A stretch of DNA of 64,000 nucleotides, taken from the NCBI GenBank assembly GCA_905221545.1, contig CAJNDO010000007.1, forward strand, positions 62,001 to 126,000. The letters run 5' to 3'. The notes below the pieces were generated by a model. It saw only the letters and a program-made list of their open reading frames with translations, was not told where the DNA came from and did not search any database. The stretch is from a bacterium. Its GTDB lineage: Bacteria > Bacillota > Bacilli > Lactobacillales > Streptococcaceae. A program made the translations under genes and the position numbers. Each line of letters opens with the position of its first letter. Position 1 is the first letter of the stretch. This document shows positions 25,416-34,666 of the stretch, piece by piece.

Positions 25416-26312
25416 TCAATCTATTAATTCTTCCAATTCTTTTAAAGTTCTTCCATCCTGATTTTTCCAATCAGTTCGACCGTTCGTTTGCATACCCAGC
25501 AAAAAAGCCGCTGCATAAGAAGGGCTAGAAAAGAGTTGTTTTTCTTTTAACACTCCATCTTGAATGACCTGTGAAGCTATTAAATTCTGACGCATTTCTT
25601 TTAAACTTACTGGAAGGCTTGGAGAATCCATTATTTCTACTTGACTTCCTTCTAAAACAACAAAACCTTCAGTTGTCTGTTCACAAGTTGCTTCTATTAC
25701 TTTGTTAGATTTCTTAGTTTTACGCTTTAAATAAAGATAAGTGGAATGATTATCAATAAAATCTTGACTAACTTTCTTTGTCATCGGAACAAAAACACGA
25801 TAACCTAAAGTTCCAATAATCATAAGAGTATTTTCAATAATTTCATCCAGTTCAGATTCCTTTTCCTCAGTTACATTACCAGGATTTGGATCATTCCCAT
25901 TTTTCACAATGTAGCGACCAGCTTCTTTAGCAAGTTGAGTAAATTTATTTTCCAAATAACTAATTTCTGTTGGACCGAAAGAATTATTTTGAGTTGTTAG
26001 AATTATAACGTCATTAAAATAATCTGCATGAGTATCACGGGTATGCTCTTGAATTCGCAACAATACCCCTTCACCATTTTTTCGGGTTGTTGCCTGCCCA
26101 ATATATGTCATATCTTTCTGCTTATCTTCATCCCGACCAAATAAGAAATAAATACCACTTTGTTTCATTTCATCACGTGACTTCAAATCTCCCAACTGAA
26201 TACGAGGTATTTTGTAAATCACTCCCGTCCAATTTGACAAAGTACATTTGATTTTTCCAGTCACTTCACCATCCATGAGAAACATATTGATATTTTTGCT
26301 ACGCTTCACCAT
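25416..26312 (-). CDS. GIY-YIG nuclease domain protein with C-terminal DUF4357-like part
   Basis: A 298-residue protein with a GIY-YIG nuclease fold around residues 50-140. The motif halves are GIYFLFG and MTYIGQA, with the catalytic Arg in VLLRIQEH. The C-terminal quarter (SYAAAFLLGMQTNGRTDWKN, then the DGRTLKELE end) matches the DUF4357 / restriction-associated domain. Such proteins are often modification-dependent or stress-linked nucleases. Sequence here is A+T-richer than prmA, and with the NUDIX and M50 genes (gaps 1-3 bases) it forms a tight accessory-looking trio. The biological role is unknown. Confidence 0.78.
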   Translation of the reverse strand: MVKRSKNINMFLMDGEVTGKIKCTLSNWTGVIYKIPRIQLGDLKSRDEMKQSGIYFLFGRDEDKQKDMTYIGQATTRKNGEGVLLRIQEHTRDTHADYFNDVIILTTQNNSFGPTEISYLENKFTQLAKEAGRYIVKNGNDPNPGNVTEEKESELDEIIENTLMIIGTLGYRVFVPMTKKVSQDFIDNHSTYLYLKRKTKKSNKVIEATCEQTTEGFVVLEGSQVEIMDSPSLPVSLKEMRQNLIASQVIQDGVLKEKQLFSSPSYAAAFLLGMQTNGRTDWKNQDGRTLKELEELID

Positions 26313-26315
26313 TTA

Positions 26316-26741
26316 TCAAACTTCCTCCATATAATCTCTCACTCTATCCTGCAACTGAGGTACAACTTGACTGGAACTAAGAAATTCCTCCACATTCATC
26401 AGCTGATAGCCCTGTCCTTCATCTCCAAATACGATACTGTCGAACTGATCCTGTGTCAACTTCCCAACTAGAAAAACGGATTGTTTATCCGCAAAAAGCA
26501 TACTTGGGTAAACCATACTCCAAAGCAGACAATCCTCAGTCAGATGAATTCCCAGTTCTTCATAAACTTCACGCGCCGCGCACTCAAAAGGACTTTCATT
26601 ACCTTCGCGTCCACCACCGGGCAGTTCCCACATATTGGGCCAGGGAATGCTTGCCTTATCATCGCGTAAGATAGTCAAGAGCTTATCCCCACAAAACAAA
26701 GCAATCTTGCAGCCTGTGAAATCAGAAATTTCTAGTTCCAT
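26316..26741 (-). CDS. NUDIX hydrolase
   Basis: A 141-residue NUDIX pyrophosphatase. The NUDIX box is complete: GGGREGNESPFECAAREVYE followed by ELGI (about residues 42-65), matching G-x5-E-x7-R-E-x2-E-E-x-G. The substrate (nucleotide, sugar-nucleotide or coenzyme) cannot be told from the sequence. It lies between an M50-type protease gene (1 base apart) and the GIY-YIG gene (3 bases apart), so the three are probably co-translated. Confidence 0.9.
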   Translation of the reverse strand: MELEISDFTGCKIALFCGDKLLTILRDDKASIPWPNMWELPGGGREGNESPFECAAREVYEELGIHLTEDCLLWSMVYPSMLFADKQSVFLVGKLTQDQFDSIVFGDEGQGYQLMNVEEFLSSSQVVPQLQDRVRDYMEEV

Positions 26742-26742
26742 A

Positions 26743-27810
26743 TTAGACTCCTTCGGTTAATTCCTTTTCCAGCTCGGCTAACCAGTTTTGATAATAGCTT
26801 TTCTCATCCCGTAACATCCGGCTGCTATTCATTTTCTGTCTAGCAAGCTTCATAGCCTTGTGAGTTTGAACTACATCTTTCTTTACTTTAAATTGATACC
26901 AAGCTTGAATGACCTGCATATCTGCTGTTTTTATAGATAAAAAGGATTTGACCCCTCGAATACTTGCATATTCTTCCGCATTCTTATTATCTCCTTCCAT
27001 CAGAGCAACTTGAAGAAGGTATAATTGAGAACTAGTTTTAGACATTGGATTATCTGTTTTCTCTAACACAGACTGAAACTGTTGCTTTGCAAGCTCTATA
27101 TTATCATCCAATATGAATACCAATCCCTGAAGAGTCCGAACACTTTCTGCAAAACTTCCTCTCACATCCTCATCAACAGACATGATAAAGTCTTTTAAAT
27201 CATATTCTTGAGGAGCTAGCAAGGTCTGGGCAGAATGCCTCAACATTAGGTAGGCGTATTTCGTATTTTCAGGTTGTTGTAGCAATTCCCAAATTTTCGC
27301 TCCATCGGTGATGCCGACTGGCAAAATGTTATTTAGGAAGAAAGACAAATTAAGAAAAATCCAAGTCCCTGCAAAATACCAGCTTCTTGTCAAAAATCCA
27401 AACACTATCGCCAATAATATCAAGCTGAGATGAACCATCAAGCCTCCTGAAAGCATCAGGATGATTCTTTGATCGCTTTCATCTTCTTTCAATCCAATAT
27501 ACTGAGCACCAACATTTTTTATAACTGCTGTTCGACTAAGATGAAGCCTTCCTGACTTTTTGGTTAAAAGAAAGTTCCCTAATCCAAAAGCCACCAGACG
27601 ATAGCCTGTCAGATAACCACAAAATGCATGACCAAGCTCATGAAGAATCAAGATTACATACATGCTTAGAAAAGCAAAAGCATAACCAAAACTAAAAACT
27701 AATAATGCAGAATAGCCCAACTCTGCAAATGCGATGGTTCCACAAGCAAAAGCTAGCATAATAAAGACAACAGCTAGCACATAAACCAAATAAATCCCAA
27801 TTTTCTTCAT
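26743..27810 (-). CDS. M50-family membrane metalloprotease-like protein
   Basis: A 355-residue membrane protein with the site-2-protease zinc motif HELGH at residues 57-61 inside a transmembrane stretch. A second motif NNILPVGITDGAKI (about 160-173) supplies the Asp ligand. About five spans fill the first 180 residues. The remainder is a soluble helical region that resembles TPR-type repeats (for example AKQQFQSVLEKTDNP). I chose the ATG at 27810 with GGAG 5 bases upstream over a TTG at 27825. The substrate is unknown; the family cleaves membrane-bound regulators or peptides. Confidence 0.8.
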   Translation of the reverse strand: MKKIGIYLVYVLAVVFIMLAFACGTIAFAELGYSALLVFSFGYAFAFLSMYVILILHELGHAFCGYLTGYRLVAFGLGNFLLTKKSGRLHLSRTAVIKNVGAQYIGLKEDESDQRIILMLSGGLMVHLSLILLAIVFGFLTRSWYFAGTWIFLNLSFFLNNILPVGITDGAKIWELLQQPENTKYAYLMLRHSAQTLLAPQEYDLKDFIMSVDEDVRGSFAESVRTLQGLVFILDDNIELAKQQFQSVLEKTDNPMSKTSSQLYLLQVALMEGDNKNAEEYASIRGVKSFLSIKTADMQVIQAWYQFKVKKDVVQTHKAMKLARQKMNSSRMLRDEKSYYQNWLAELEKELTEGV

Positions 27811-27828
27811 AAAATCTCCAACCAACTC

Positions 27829-28299
27829 CTAATATCTCGGATAAGGATAAAATTCTCCCTCTTCCAAGCCAACTTTTCCTTCTTCAAAGACTTCTTGGTT
27901 CCATTCCATGACGAATTCTTCTGCTTCTGGGTCTTCCAAAAAGTCCATAAGCGCATCCAGCCCAACCTCGGCAGTATCTTTGAGGAAAAGGGCAAAATAA
28001 GCTAAAAATTCACGGGAAAATCCTTTTTTAGGCAGGTAAGGGATGACAGTCAGATAATCTTCTTCATTGACGGTTGACTTAGCAGGATTGTAGAAAAGGA
28101 CTGCTTCCTCAAAGAGGATATCGTCTGACGAAACCTCCCCTTCTTCATCCACCATCTCCACACCTGCAGCATTTTGTGCCTCTAGTAGAAAACTCACTTC
28201 TACCGCATGGTTGCGCTTGTCCCAACTAATCTCAAAGTCAAAGGGAAAATTCTTCTCCAACTCTTCCTCTAAAACATCTAAAAATCCATATGTTGCCAT
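27829..28299 (-). CDS. DUF3013 family protein
   Basis: A 156-residue acidic soluble protein of the streptococcal DUF3013 family (MATYGFLDVLEEELEKNFPF start; the C-terminal part is rich in Glu, ending GEFYPYPRY). No motif indicates an activity. It lies 18 bases before the M50-type gene and shares its strand, and is divergent from rarA with a 115-base promoter region between. Family conservation among streptococci suggests a core role of unknown nature. Confidence 0.85.
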   Translation of the reverse strand: MATYGFLDVLEEELEKNFPFDFEISWDKRNHAVEVSFLLEAQNAAGVEMVDEEGEVSSDDILFEEAVLFYNPAKSTVNEEDYLTVIPYLPKKGFSREFLAYFALFLKDTAEVGLDALMDFLEDPEAEEFVMEWNQEVFEEGKVGLEEGEFYPYPRY

Positions 28300-28414
28300 T
28301 TTGTCCTCTTTCTATGCGACTCTTTAATCGCCCCGATTGCTCGGAAATATGCTAAAATAGATACTACCATCTTACCACATATGTATCAGAAAATCCACGT
28401 TAGAAAGGACTGCT

Positions 28415-29686
28415 ATGCCAGACAATCTCGCGCTTCGCATGCGCCCTAAAACCATCGACCAGGTCATCGGTCAGGAGCATCTGGTCGGACCTGGAAAAAT
28501 CATCCGCCGCATGGTGGAAGCCAATCGTCTGTCCTCCATGATTCTATACGGACCTCCAGGAATCGGCAAGACCAGTATCGCCTCTGCCATCGCTGGAACG
28601 ACCAAGTATGCCTTTCGGACCTTTAATGCGACAGTTGATAGTAAAAAGCGACTGCAAGAAATCGCCGAGGAAGCAAAATTCTCTGGAGGACTGGTTCTCC
28701 TGCTAGACGAGATTCATCGTCTAGACAAGACCAAGCAAGACTTCCTCCTTCCACTCTTGGAAAGTGGTCTGGTCATCATGATTGGCGCTACGACTGAAAA
28801 TCCTTTCTTTTCTGTCACTCCTGCCATTCGTAGCCGTGTTCAAATTTTTGAGTTGGAACCTCTGTCTAACCAAGACGTCAAAGAGGCCCTGCAGATAGCT
28901 CTAAGTAATCCTGAGCGTGGTTTTGATTTTCAAGTGGAACTAGATGAGGATGCGCTGGACTTCATTGCCACCTCTACAAACGGAGACCTGCGTTCTGCCT
29001 TTAACTCACTGGACTTGGCTGTTCTCTCTACCCCCGAAAATGACAAGGGCATCCGCCACATCACTCTGGACATCATGGAAAATAGCCTGCAGCGGAGCTA
29101 CATTACTATGGACAAAGATGGGGATGGACACTATGATGTCCTCTCAGCCCTGCAAAAGTCCATTCGTGGTTCGGATGTCGATGCCAGTCTCCACTACGCA
29201 GCCCGCTTGATCGAAGCTGGGGATCTGCCTAGTCTCGCGCGTCGCTTGACCGTTATCGCCTATGAAGATATCGGTTTGGCCAATCCTGAAGCCCAGATTC
29301 ACACCGTGACTGCTCTGGATGCTGCCCAAAAGATTGGCTTCCCAGAAGCCCGTATTCTCATTGCCAATGTCGTGATTGATTTGGCCCTTTCTCCAAAATC
29401 CAACTCAGCTTATGTGGCTATGGATAAGGCACTTGCTGACCTCAAAACATCAGGGTACTTGCCTATTCCGAGACACCTGCGTGATGGCCACTACAGCGGA
29501 AGTAAGGAACTGGGAAATGCCCAAGACTATCTCTATCCACACAACTATCCTAGAAATTGGGTTAAACAAGACTATCTACCAGAAAAAATTCGCAATCACC
29601 ACTATTTCCAAGCAGAAGATACTGGTAAATATGAACGAGCTTTGTCTCAAAGAAAGGAAGCTATCGACCGTTTGCGAAAAATCTGA
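28415..29686 (+). CDS. rarA: Replication-associated recombination protein RarA (AAA ATPase)
   Basis: RarA (MgsA) is a clamp-loader-like AAA+ ATPase that acts at stalled forks and single-strand gaps. The 423 residues show Walker A GPPGIGKTS (about 46-54), Walker B VLLLDEIHR (about 95-103), a sensor GATTENPFF (about 125-133) and the C-terminal MgsA tetramerisation domain (AYEDIGLANPEA, YLYPHNYPRNWVKQ). GAAAGG precedes the ATG. Its 3' end is followed by the promoter of a structured RNA. Confidence 0.95.
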   Translation: MPDNLALRMRPKTIDQVIGQEHLVGPGKIIRRMVEANRLSSMILYGPPGIGKTSIASAIAGTTKYAFRTFNATVDSKKRLQEIAEEAKFSGGLVLLLDEIHRLDKTKQDFLLPLLESGLVIMIGATTENPFFSVTPAIRSRVQIFELEPLSNQDVKEALQIALSNPERGFDFQVELDEDALDFIATSTNGDLRSAFNSLDLAVLSTPENDKGIRHITLDIMENSLQRSYITMDKDGDGHYDVLSALQKSIRGSDVDASLHYAARLIEAGDLPSLARRLTVIAYEDIGLANPEAQIHTVTALDAAQKIGFPEARILIANVVIDLALSPKSNSAYVAMDKALADLKTSGYLPIPRHLRDGHYSGSKELGNAQDYLYPHNYPRNWVKQDYLPEKIRNHHYFQAEDTGKYERALSQRKEAIDRLRKI

Positions 29687-29715
29687 AATCCTTTTCAAAA
29701 AATTGCACTTTCCTC

Positions 29716-29743
29716 TTGATTTTTTTTGAAAAAGTGGTATCAT
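29716..29743 (+). promoter_or_regulatory. Promoter of the 6S-like RNA
   Basis: TTGATT (29716-29721) and TATCAT (29738-29743) with a 16-base spacer lie about 10 bases before the first paired base of the RNA described next. Confidence 0.5.
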
Positions 29744-29752
29744 ATAAACATA

Positions 29753-29946
29753 GAAACGCTGTGGTGTACGACTTCACACTTAAGTGTTGACCGACTATTT
29801 TTTGTATTATTAGGGAAACAAAAGTCTTCTAACAGCATGTAGGCCGTCTCACACGGAAACAGCTTCAGTTAGAGCGAGTTGCCCACCTGCTTAATTGCGC
29901 GGGTTCAATACAAACCGTGAAGTTTCGGCACCAATACAGCTTTTTT
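29753..29946 (+). ncRNA. ssrS: 6S RNA candidate
   Basis: A non-coding stretch of about 190 bases whose ends pair. GCTGT (29758) pairs with ACAGC (29936-29940), then GGTG with CACC, then ACTTCAC with GTGAAGT, broken by small bulges. A central part holds short internal hairpins, and a TTTTTT run follows the 3' end. Long closing stem, large internal opening, size and own promoter are those of 6S RNA, which binds RNA polymerase holoenzyme in stationary phase. The position just before a tRNA gene and after rarA agrees. The identification is structural. Confidence 0.65.
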
Positions 29947-29950
29947 CTTT

Positions 29951-30023
29951 GCCTCCTTAGCTCAGCTGGCAGAGCAGCGGACTCTTAATCCGTGGGTCAC
30001 AGGTTCGATCCCTGTAGGGGGCA
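29951..30023 (+). tRNA. tRNA-Lys (anticodon CTT)
   Basis: A 73-base cloverleaf. The acceptor GCCTCCT pairs with AGGGGGC, the D-arm is AGCTCAGCTGGCAGAGC, and the anticodon stem GCGGA / TCCGT carries loop CTCTTAA (anticodon CTT, reading AAG). The T-arm ACAGG-TTCGATC-CCTGT and discriminator A complete it. No CCA is encoded. Confidence 0.96.
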
Positions 30024-30036
30024 TCTAAATACAACA

Positions 30037-30065
30037 GGAAAAGCCTTGGTTTCAAGGCTTTTTGT
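30037..30065 (+). terminator. tRNA-Lys terminator
   Basis: AAAAGCCTTG and CAAGGCTTTT pair perfectly around GTTT, followed by TTTG, 16 bases after the tRNA. Confidence 0.88.
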
Positions 30066-30168
30066 GTGTATCTGTTCTACTTTTGATCACCCAATGGATA
30101 GTTAAGTTACTATTTTAATGCAAAAGAATCTTCACTACATAAAAAAATCAACCGCTTGGTTTAAAAAT

Positions 30169-30642
30169 TTACAAGGCTTTTTCCTTTCTACTTCCCTTCT
30201 TCATAATGTATTTCCGTTCGGGTGACTCAATGATTTCTACGATTTCAAATCCTTCTTTTTGGTAAAGATTGTAGGCTGTTTGATTTACCTCGAAGACATT
30301 TAAAGAAATAGTATCTATGTCTTCATTTTCAAAGGCCAAACTAACAAATTTCCTTAAAGCCTGGCTCCCTAAGCCCTGCCCCTGTTTCTGGGGATTGATA
30401 AAAAATCTCCCGATATGTAGATTTCTATTTTCCAATCTGATTTTCTGGATAAGCCCGACAAATTCTTGTCCAACAAAGATAGAAAAAACTCCTTCCAAAT
30501 CCTGCAAGGCTTGAATGGTCAGTGGAAAAGGAATCTTTGTCCCCATCCATTGTTCTTGAAAATCTTTGCCAAGGGAGTTGGACCATTGGCATACAAGATG
30601 AGCGTTTTCTGTGCTCACATTTTCTTCAAAACGAATTGTCAT
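30169..30642 (-). CDS. GNAT family N-acetyltransferase
   Basis: A 157-residue acetyltransferase of the GNAT superfamily. The acetyl-CoA binding motif A is seen as IGRFFINPQKQGQGLGSQAL (about 85-104; Q/R-x-x-G-x-G/A type) and motif B as VFEVNQTAYNLYQKEGFEIV (about 125-144). The start at 30642 is chosen because GAGGT lies 5 bases upstream; the frame extends 11 codons further without a ribosome site. The substrate is unknown. About 100 bases without recognisable elements separate it from the tRNA terminator. Confidence 0.85.
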   Translation of the reverse strand: MTIRFEENVSTENAHLVCQWSNSLGKDFQEQWMGTKIPFPLTIQALQDLEGVFSIFVGQEFVGLIQKIRLENRNLHIGRFFINPQKQGQGLGSQALRKFVSLAFENEDIDTISLNVFEVNQTAYNLYQKEGFEIVEIIESPERKYIMKKGSRKEKAL

Positions 30643-30711
30643 CTTGACCTCACTATCTTGTCTATGTTTCTCCATTATACTACTTCTCCAATTTTTTACG
30701 AATAGATAAGT

Positions 30712-31371
30712 ATGATTGATATTTATTTTTTTCTTGTCGGAAGCATTCTAGCTTCCTTTCTCGGTTTGGTCATTGACCGTTTTCCTGAGCGATCCATTAT
30801 CCGACCGGCTAGTCACTGTGATGCCTGTCAAACTCGTTTGCGTCCGTTGGATTTGATTCCTATTGTATCTCAGGTCTTTAATCGTTTTCGCTGTCGCTAC
30901 TGCAAGGCTCGCTATCCTGTCTGGTATGCCCTCTTTGAACTAGGCTTAGGGCTCCTCTTTCTATCTTGGTCTTTGGGCTGGATTTCCATAGGACAAGTCA
31001 TCCTAATCACTGCTGGCTTGACCTTGGGCATCTACGACTTTCGTCATCAGGAATATCCCTTACTGGTCTGGCTGACTTTCCACCTAATCCTCATGGCTTT
31101 CTGTGGTTGGAATCTAGTCATGGTCTTCTTCCTTGTCCTAGGAATCATGGCCCATTTTATTGATATCCGCATGGGCGCAGGGGATTTTCTCTTTCTGGCT
31201 TCTTGCGCTCTCGTCTTTAGCCCGACCGAACTACTGATCTTGATTCAGTTCGCTTCTGCGACGGGCATTCTGGCCTTCCTCCTGCAAAAGAAAAAGGAAA
31301 GACTTCCTTTCGTGCCTTTCCTCTTACTTGCTGCTTGTTTGATTATTTTTGGTAAGCTACTGCTTGTTTGA
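30712..31371 (+). CDS. Prepilin peptidase (A24), competence type
   Basis: A 219-residue membrane aspartyl protease that cleaves and may methylate prepilins of the competence pilus, ComC/CclA type. The cytoplasmic zinc site has two CxxC pairs ([15 protein letters not shown] and CRYCKARYP, about 36-68). The catalytic aspartates are in YDFRHQEYP (about 107) and the GxGD motif MGAGDF (about 153-158). Eight or so membrane spans are evident. In pneumococci it is a late competence gene; I did not find a clear combox in the short upstream gap. Its end overlaps trpA on the other strand by 29 bases. Confidence 0.92.
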   Translation: MIDIYFFLVGSILASFLGLVIDRFPERSIIRPASHCDACQTRLRPLDLIPIVSQVFNRFRCRYCKARYPVWYALFELGLGLLFLSWSLGWISIGQVILITAGLTLGIYDFRHQEYPLLVWLTFHLILMAFCGWNLVMVFFLVLGIMAHFIDIRMGAGDFLFLASCALVFSPTELLILIQFASATGILAFLLQKKKERLPFVPFLLLAACLIIFGKLLLV

Positions 31372-32119
31372 TAAAGTCCTGAATCGGCTCTCCTTGGTGG
31401 AGAGCTTTTACAATTTTTGAACCAACGATAACGCCATCTGACACCGCATTAAAGCGTTCTACATCTTCTTGACTAGACACACCAAAACCTGTCAAGACTG
31501 GGATGTCAGCTACTTGATGCAATTGCGCCAAGTGCTTATCCAAGTCTGCACGGTAATTGCCTGACTTCCCTGTCACCCCATTGATGGCAACGGCATAGAC
31601 AAAACCTTCTGCTCCCTTGATCAACTCTTTTTGACGCTCAATTCCTGTTGTCAAGCTAACTAGGGGAATTAAGGCAATGTCTGTGTCTGCCAAAAATGGT
31701 TCTACAAAGTTGGCATGCTCATGAGGCAGGTCTGGGATAATCAATCCCTTAACTGCTGTATCTGCCAAGTCTTTGACAAAGTTCTCCACACCGTACTGAA
31801 AGAGGGGGTTAAAGTAGGTCATGATGACCAGCGGAATTTCTGTTTGAATGGTTTTCAAGGTTTCAACCAAAGCCTGGGTAGAAGTTCCGTGGGCCAAACT
31901 GCGCAAGCCTGCTTCTTCGATAACAGGTCCATCTGCAACAGGGTCTGAAAAGGGAATACCCACTTCAATGGCTGAAACTCCTAAATCTTCTAAAAAGTGG
32001 ATTGTTTCAGCGAGACCATCCAAACCTTTCTCATGGTCTCCAGCCATAATATAGGGAACGAAAATTCCTTTTCCAGCTGCTTTGATAGCGTTCAATTTTT
32101 CTGTTAGTGTCTTAGGCAT
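31343..32119 (-). CDS. trpA: Tryptophan synthase alpha subunit
   Basis: TrpA cleaves indole-3-glycerol phosphate to indole and glyceraldehyde-3-phosphate, passing indole to TrpB. The 258 residues from ATG 32119 form a TIM barrel with the catalytic Glu in [20 protein letters not shown] (about 48-67), [13 protein letters not shown] and the phosphate-binding GFGVSSQED. Its start overlaps trpB by 8 bases. It is the last gene of trpEGDCFBA. Confidence 0.96.
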   Translation of the reverse strand: MPKTLTEKLNAIKAAGKGIFVPYIMAGDHEKGLDGLAETIHFLEDLGVSAIEVGIPFSDPVADGPVIEEAGLRSLAHGTSTQALVETLKTIQTEIPLVIMTYFNPLFQYGVENFVKDLADTAVKGLIIPDLPHEHANFVEPFLADTDIALIPLVSLTTGIERQKELIKGAEGFVYAVAINGVTGKSGNYRADLDKHLAQLHQVADIPVLTGFGVSSQEDVERFNAVSDGVIVGSKIVKALHQGEPIQDFIKQAVAYQK

Positions 32120-33335
32120 GAGCTTCTCCCTTCTTTGCTGCATCTGCTTCCAAGCGGTCTTTGACTTGGACCACATCCTTGTCCCCACGACCTGACAGGC
32201 AGACAATCATAGATTTGTCTGGACCAAGTTCTTTGGCCAATTTCACCGCAAAGGCAATGGCATGGCTAGATTCCAAGGCTGGGATAATCCCTTCCACACG
32301 AGACAAGAGTTGGAATCCTTCCAAGGCTTCCTCGTCAGTCACAGGAACATAGCTGGCACGTTTGATATCGTGGTAATGAGAATGTTCTGGACCGATACCA
32401 GGATAGTCCAAACCTGCTGAGATAGAGAAGGCTTCAAGAATTTGACCATGGGCATCTTGGAGCACATCCATGAGAGAACCGTGGAGGACACCTGGACGTC
32501 CCTTGGTCAAGGTCGCTGCGTGGTACTCTGTATCCACACCAAGTCCTGCTGCTTCAGCCCCATACATAGCTACAGACTCATCTTCTACAAATGGATGGAA
32601 GAGACCAATGGCATTAGAACCACCACCGACACAGGCTACTAGGGCATCTGGTAAATCTTGACCTGTCAAGTCACGATACTGTTGTTTAGCCTCTCGACCG
32701 ATGACACTTTGGAAATCACGGACGATTTCTGGGAATGGATGAGGTCCCAAGGCTGAACCAAGGATATAGTGGGTGTCGTCGATATTAGCCACCCATGAAC
32801 GAAGAGCTGCATTAACAGCATCCTTGAGCACGCGCGAACCATCTGTCACGGCCTCAACCTTGGCTCCCAAAAGCTCCATACGGAAGACATTAAGGGCTTG
32901 GCGTTTAACATCTTCCTCACCCATGTAGATGGTACATTCCATGTTAAAGAGGGCCGCAGCTGTTGCAGTTGCTACACCGTGCTGACCAGCACCAGTTTCA
33001 GCGATAATTTTCTTTTTGCCCATGCGTTTAGCCAGAAGAACTTGTCCCAAGGCATTGTTAATCTTGTGGGCCCCTGTATGGTTGAGGTCTTCCCGTTTGA
33101 GATAAATCTTGGCTCCGCCGATATGCTGGGTCAAGTTTTTTGCGTAGTAAAGAGGAGTTTCACGTCCCACATACTGGCGCAAAAGTTGGTTCAATTCCTC
33201 TTGGAAACTTGGGTCTGCCTGACTTTCACGATAAGCCTTCTCCAACTCTAAAACTGCTGTCATCAATGTTTCTGGGACGAAACGTCCACCGAATTTTCCG
33301 TAAAATCCATCTTTATTTGGTTCTTGATATGCCAT
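32112..33335 (-). CDS. trpB: Tryptophan synthase beta subunit
   Basis: TrpB is the PLP enzyme that condenses indole with serine. The 407 residues show the PLP lysine in HKINNALGQ (about 90-98), [10 protein letters not shown], the phosphate-binding GGGSNAIG and the C-terminal LSGRGDKDV. Its start overlaps the trpF end by 23 bases. Because TrpA is encoded next to it, this is the copy expected to form the alpha2-beta2 complex. A second trpB lies at 38129. Confidence 0.96.
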   Translation of the reverse strand: MAYQEPNKDGFYGKFGGRFVPETLMTAVLELEKAYRESQADPSFQEELNQLLRQYVGRETPLYYAKNLTQHIGGAKIYLKREDLNHTGAHKINNALGQVLLAKRMGKKKIIAETGAGQHGVATATAAALFNMECTIYMGEEDVKRQALNVFRMELLGAKVEAVTDGSRVLKDAVNAALRSWVANIDDTHYILGSALGPHPFPEIVRDFQSVIGREAKQQYRDLTGQDLPDALVACVGGGSNAIGLFHPFVEDESVAMYGAEAAGLGVDTEYHAATLTKGRPGVLHGSLMDVLQDAHGQILEAFSISAGLDYPGIGPEHSHYHDIKRASYVPVTDEEALEGFQLLSRVEGIIPALESSHAIAFAVKLAKELGPDKSMIVCLSGRGDKDVVQVKDRLEADAAKKGEAHA

Positions 33336-33912
33336 TCTTTGCCCTCTCTATAAATCTTCTAATCTTTTCCTGATCTTTTTGTCCATCTGTCTCCACTCCG
33401 CTCGATACATCTACTGCATAGGGAGTAAAGTGTTGAATTGCTTTTGCTACATTGTCTTCCTTAAGCCCACCTGCGATAAAGAAAGGCTGAGCTAGTTCTG
33501 CCGTATCCAGTTGACCCCAATCAAAGGTCTGGCCACTCCCAGCCACAGGGGCATCAAAGAGGAGATAATCCGCCTGAGAATTGGGGACATGACCATTTCC
33601 ATCCACCTGCACAGCCTGAATGCTGGCACAAGGCAAATCCTCAAATAACTCATCTACCACCTGACTATGAACTTGAACCAAGTCCAAGCCAACTTTTTCA
33701 ATCGCTTCTAGTAGTTCTGCCCGACTTGGTGAAACAAATACGCCAACCTTTTTAACATCGGAAGGAATGAGCTTTGCCAGCTCAGCAGCCTCTTCCAAGG
33801 TCACCTGTCTCTTACTAGGTGCAAAGACAAAACCGATGTAGTCTGCCCCTGCTGAAACGGCTGTTTCTACCGCTTCTTTGGTCGATAGTCCACAAATCTT
33901 AACCTTTGTCAA
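33313..33912 (-). CDS. trpF: Phosphoribosylanthranilate isomerase
   Basis: TrpF isomerises phosphoribosyl-anthranilate. The 199-residue TIM barrel has the catalytic Cys in VKICGLST (residues 3-10), the general-acid Asp region [16 protein letters not shown] (about 119-134) and the phosphate-binding [10 protein letters not shown] and VDVSSGVE. It overlaps trpC by 14 bases upstream and trpB by 23 bases downstream. Confidence 0.95.
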   Translation of the reverse strand: MTKVKICGLSTKEAVETAVSAGADYIGFVFAPSKRQVTLEEAAELAKLIPSDVKKVGVFVSPSRAELLEAIEKVGLDLVQVHSQVVDELFEDLPCASIQAVQVDGNGHVPNSQADYLLFDAPVAGSGQTFDWGQLDTAELAQPFFIAGGLKEDNVAKAIQHFTPYAVDVSSGVETDGQKDQEKIRRFIERAKNGISRTK

Positions 33913-34666
33913 TTTGCAACTCCTTGATTCTCTGGGCTACATCTTCTGCCTGCATGAGAGCTGTCCCAACCAAAATTCCATTAAAGAATGGTGCTACTCG
34001 TTCTGCATCCTGCCCTGTGAAAATAGCAGATTCAGAAATGTAATAGCGACCTTCCTCAAAGTGCTGAGCCAAGTCTACACTGGTCTGCAAGTCGACTTCA
34101 AAGGTGGTCAAATTGCGGTTATTAACCCCAATAATCTGAGCACCAAGTCTGTGGGCCACTTCTAGTTCAGCTAGATTGTGAGTCTCCACCAAGACTTCCA
34201 AACCAATCTCTGTCGCGTAGTCGTACAGTTCCTTGAGGCGTTCTTCTGACAAGGCTGCCACAATAAGCAAGATGACTGTCGCACCGGCATTGCGAGCACG
34301 GATGATTTGCTTTTCATCGATGATAAAATCCTTGTTGAGCGTCGGAATGTTTACCTGACTGGAAATCTCCCTTAGATAATCCAAATGTCCTTTAAAGAAA
34401 ACCTCATCTGTCAAAACCGAAATCATCACTGCTCCGTTCACTTCATAAGTCTGGGCCTGTTGCACAATATTCACATCGAGATTGATATCTCCCAGACTAG
34501 GGCTAGCCTTCTTGACTTCAGCGATTACCTGTAAACGATCTTGGTGATTCTTTAAAAATTCAGCCAAGCGATAGGTCTGGCGTAGGGGCTGGACTTCCTC
34601 CAGCTCCATCTGCTCGACCTCACGTGCCTTCTGCTCCAAGATTCGTGCTAAAAATTCCTGACTCAT
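33899..34666 (-). CDS. trpC: Indole-3-glycerol phosphate synthase
   Basis: TrpC closes the indole ring from carboxyphenylamino-deoxyribulose phosphate. The 255 residues include the catalytic Lys in [14 protein letters not shown] (about 48-61), NKDFIID (about 107-113), the Glu in EVLVETHNL and [11 protein letters not shown]. It overlaps trpD by 4 bases (ATGA) and trpF by 14, so the whole operon is tightly coupled. Confidence 0.96.
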   Translation of the reverse strand: MSQEFLARILEQKAREVEQMELEEVQPLRQTYRLAEFLKNHQDRLQVIAEVKKASPSLGDINLDVNIVQQAQTYEVNGAVMISVLTDEVFFKGHLDYLREISSQVNIPTLNKDFIIDEKQIIRARNAGATVILLIVAALSEERLKELYDYATEIGLEVLVETHNLAELEVAHRLGAQIIGVNNRNLTTFEVDLQTSVDLAQHFEEGRYYISESAIFTGQDAERVAPFFNGILVGTALMQAEDVAQRIKELQIDKG

